From positions 1 through 6,870 of the forward strand of contig JBBSCO010000098.1 of the NCBI GenBank assembly GCA_038250235.1: a stretch of 6,870 nucleotides of DNA, in the 5' to 3' direction. This DNA comes from JAAUTS01 sp038250235 (GTDB lineage Bacteria; Verrucomicrobiota; Verrucomicrobiia; Methylacidiphilales; JAAUTS01). A program made the position numbers and the translations under genes. The notes below the pieces were generated by a model. It was not told the origin of the DNA. It did not search any database and saw nothing but the letters and a program-made list of their open reading frames with translations. Shown piece by piece: positions 5,983 to 6,870 of the stretch (position 1 is its first letter; each line of letters starts with the position of its first letter).

Positions 5983-6047
5983 ATTGGATTGAATTAAATT
6001 GAATTGAGGTGAACCCCAATCAAATCAAATCAAAGCAAAGCAAATCA
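5983..6047. repeat. Period-5 repeat tract reaching into a stop codon
   Basis: Five pentamers of the type ATTGA (ATTGG, ATTGA, ATTAA, ATTGA, ATTGA) fill 5983-6007. After the 10-base centre GGTGAACCCC come six pentamers of the type AATCA (three AATCA, two AAGCA, one AATCA) at 6018-6047. The last one contains the stop codon of the PEP-CTERM gene (TCA at 6045-6047). The halves are imperfect inverted copies and could form a weak, bulged hairpin. Confidence 0.8.
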
Positions 6048-6870
6048 GGCTTTGTTATTCTTGTTCTTACGGCGCAACCAGACCAAGGCAGCCAAACCCA
6101 GGCCCAGCATGGCGTAGGTGGAGGGTTCGGGGATGGCGGTGTAGTTCAGGAAGATGTCTCCGCTGACAACTGAGTAGTTAAAGCTGGCAGCCGAACGAAT
6201 GCTGGCGAGAGATTGTGAGGCAGAGTCTGTGGTGAGGGTGAGACTTCCGAAGAGCGGACCGCTGTAGTTGTTGTCAGCGGTGTCGAAGACCAGCCACTGC
6301 TGGTCGGTAGCCCAAAAGGTGTCGCTCCAGTTAACCGTCGAGCCTACGTTGAAGACGAGGCTGGAGGTCACACCGGTCTGGATGGTGAGGGTGCTGGCCG
6401 TCAGGATGTTCACGCCATCGTAGTTCGTGCCCCGGCCCGCAATGGTGTTATCGATCAACTCGAATACAAAATCCGACCCTGTGTTTAAGGTCGTGCTACC
6501 CATGGTGGAGAGACCTGGGCTGGTGCCAGGAGAGAGCGTGCCACCACTGAGGATGGTAGTGGTGCCATTGATCGTGCCTGATCCACCCAGAGCCGCACCG
6601 CTGGCCACGCTGACGGCGGAGCCGGCAGCCAAGCTTCCATTCACCAGCAATGTGCCCGCAGATACAGTCGTTGCACCCGTGTAGGTGTTCGCTCCGGAAA
6701 GGGTGAGCGTGCCGATGCCCGATTTCGTGAACCCGAAGTTGTTGGCTGCCGTGCCACCGAGAGTGCCGTTGAAGGTGTTATCGACGGCGTTGGCGACGGT
6801 GAAGGTCGCGGCTGAACCAGTGTTGATGACACGGGCGCTGTAGCCGGTGACCGTATCCGTATTGGTGATG
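6045..6870 (-). CDS. PEP-CTERM protein with autotransporter-type beta-strand repeats, C-terminal part
   Basis: The frame is open from the right edge of the window to the TGA at 6045-6047, so only the last 274 residues of a larger gene are visible. GIGTLTLSGANTYTG near residues 51-65 followed by TTVSAGTLLVNG is a textbook autotransporter-associated beta-strand repeat (PATR), predicting a beta-helical surface domain. The C-terminus has PEPSTYAM at 247-254, a hydrophobic segment to about 265 and a basic RRKNK tail. This is the PEP-CTERM sorting signal recognised by exosortase, so the protein should be exported and processed at the cell envelope. The TTG at 6650 is an internal leucine codon and not a start. 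The frame is Thr-, Ser-, Gly- and Asn-rich, as expected. Its function beyond surface adhesion or matrix roles cannot be told. It ends transcriptionally at the 5951-5976 terminator. Confidence 0.93.
   Translation of the reverse strand, partial: ITNTDTVTGYSARVINTGSAATFTVANAVDNTFNGTLGGTAANNFGFTKSGIGTLTLSGANTYTGATTVSAGTLLVNGSLAAGSAVSVASGAALGGSGTINGTTTILSGGTLSPGTSPGLSTMGSTTLNTGSDFVFELIDNTIAGRGTNYDGVNILTASTLTIQTGVTSSLVFNVGSTVNWSDTFWATDQQWLVFDTADNNYSGPLFGSLTLTTDSASQSLASIRSAASFNYSVVSGDIFLNYTAIPEPSTYAMLGLGLAALVWLRRKNKNNKA

Larger units (their letters stand above)
5567..6044. other. Gene-free interval between the GH operon and the PEP-CTERM gene
   Basis: No gene is supported here. From left to right it holds CGTTTGTAAAG at 5590-5600, an inverted repeat at 5599-5614, a small CCTGT/ACAGG hairpin at 5651-5665, a copy of the CGGGACTGACCCC repeat, a REPIN-like pair of palindromes, an intrinsic terminator and a pentanucleotide tract. 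Between 5666 and 5741 I see nothing recognisable. The open frames crossing this interval run through the palindromes and are not gene-like. Confidence 0.7.

Noticed and set aside
5806..5997. 63-aa plus-strand frame
   Set aside because: It crosses the REP pair and the intrinsic terminator, so it is a by-product of those structures.
6045..6650. A 201-aa gene starting at TTG 6650
   Set aside because: The frame stays open to the window edge and the upstream codons continue the PATR repeat, so 6650 is an internal leucine codon.

Overview
The window looks like chromosomal DNA from a Verrucomicrobiota bacterium, most likely Opitutaceae-like. This is inferred from one protein that combines autotransporter-associated beta-strand repeats with a PEP-CTERM tail, from unsecreted glycosidases of divergent families, and from small REP-like palindromes scattered between genes. 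No rRNA, tRNA, CRISPR array or transposase gene is visible. Every convincing gene lies on the minus strand, so the genes read from right to left.

Layout in order of transcription: (1) 6870-6045 is the 3' end of a large PEP-CTERM surface protein. It is followed by a pentanucleotide repeat tract that runs into its stop codon and by a strong intrinsic terminator at 5951-5976. (2) 5940-5567 is a 478-base gap (with the tract and terminator) holding a REPIN-like pair of palindromes, a copy of a 'CGGGACTGACCCC' repeat and an inverted repeat just upstream of the next gene. (3) 5566-4034 is an (alpha/alpha)6-barrel glycosidase of the GH63/mannosylglycerate-hydrolase/trehalase type, and 3949-2576 is a clan GH-A TIM-barrel glycosidase. 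They form a likely two-gene operon. Neither has a signal peptide, so both probably act on imported small glycosides in the cytoplasm. (4) 2575-2338 is an intergenic region with an extended -10 promoter and a GC-rich stem-loop. (5) 2337-1294 is a low-specificity L-threonine aldolase, followed after 13 bases by 1280-171, an M14 zinc carboxypeptidase with a cytosolic-carboxypeptidase-like N-terminal domain. These two probably form a second operon. (6) 170-1 contains two tandem copies of the same 'CGGGACTGACCCC' repeat found at 5742 and a short, doubtful plus-strand ORF.

The two operons thus suggest intracellular catabolism: glycoside hydrolysis in one, C-terminal amino-acid release and beta-hydroxy amino-acid cleavage in the other. 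No transporter or regulator gene lies inside the window. The most unusual items are the same-orientation repeats bracketing the four metabolic genes, the REPIN-like pair, a 12-bp tandem duplication that duplicates the start codon of the GH63-like gene, and an ATGA-overlapping upstream ORF before the aldolase. I see no convincing undescribed defence or mobile system here.
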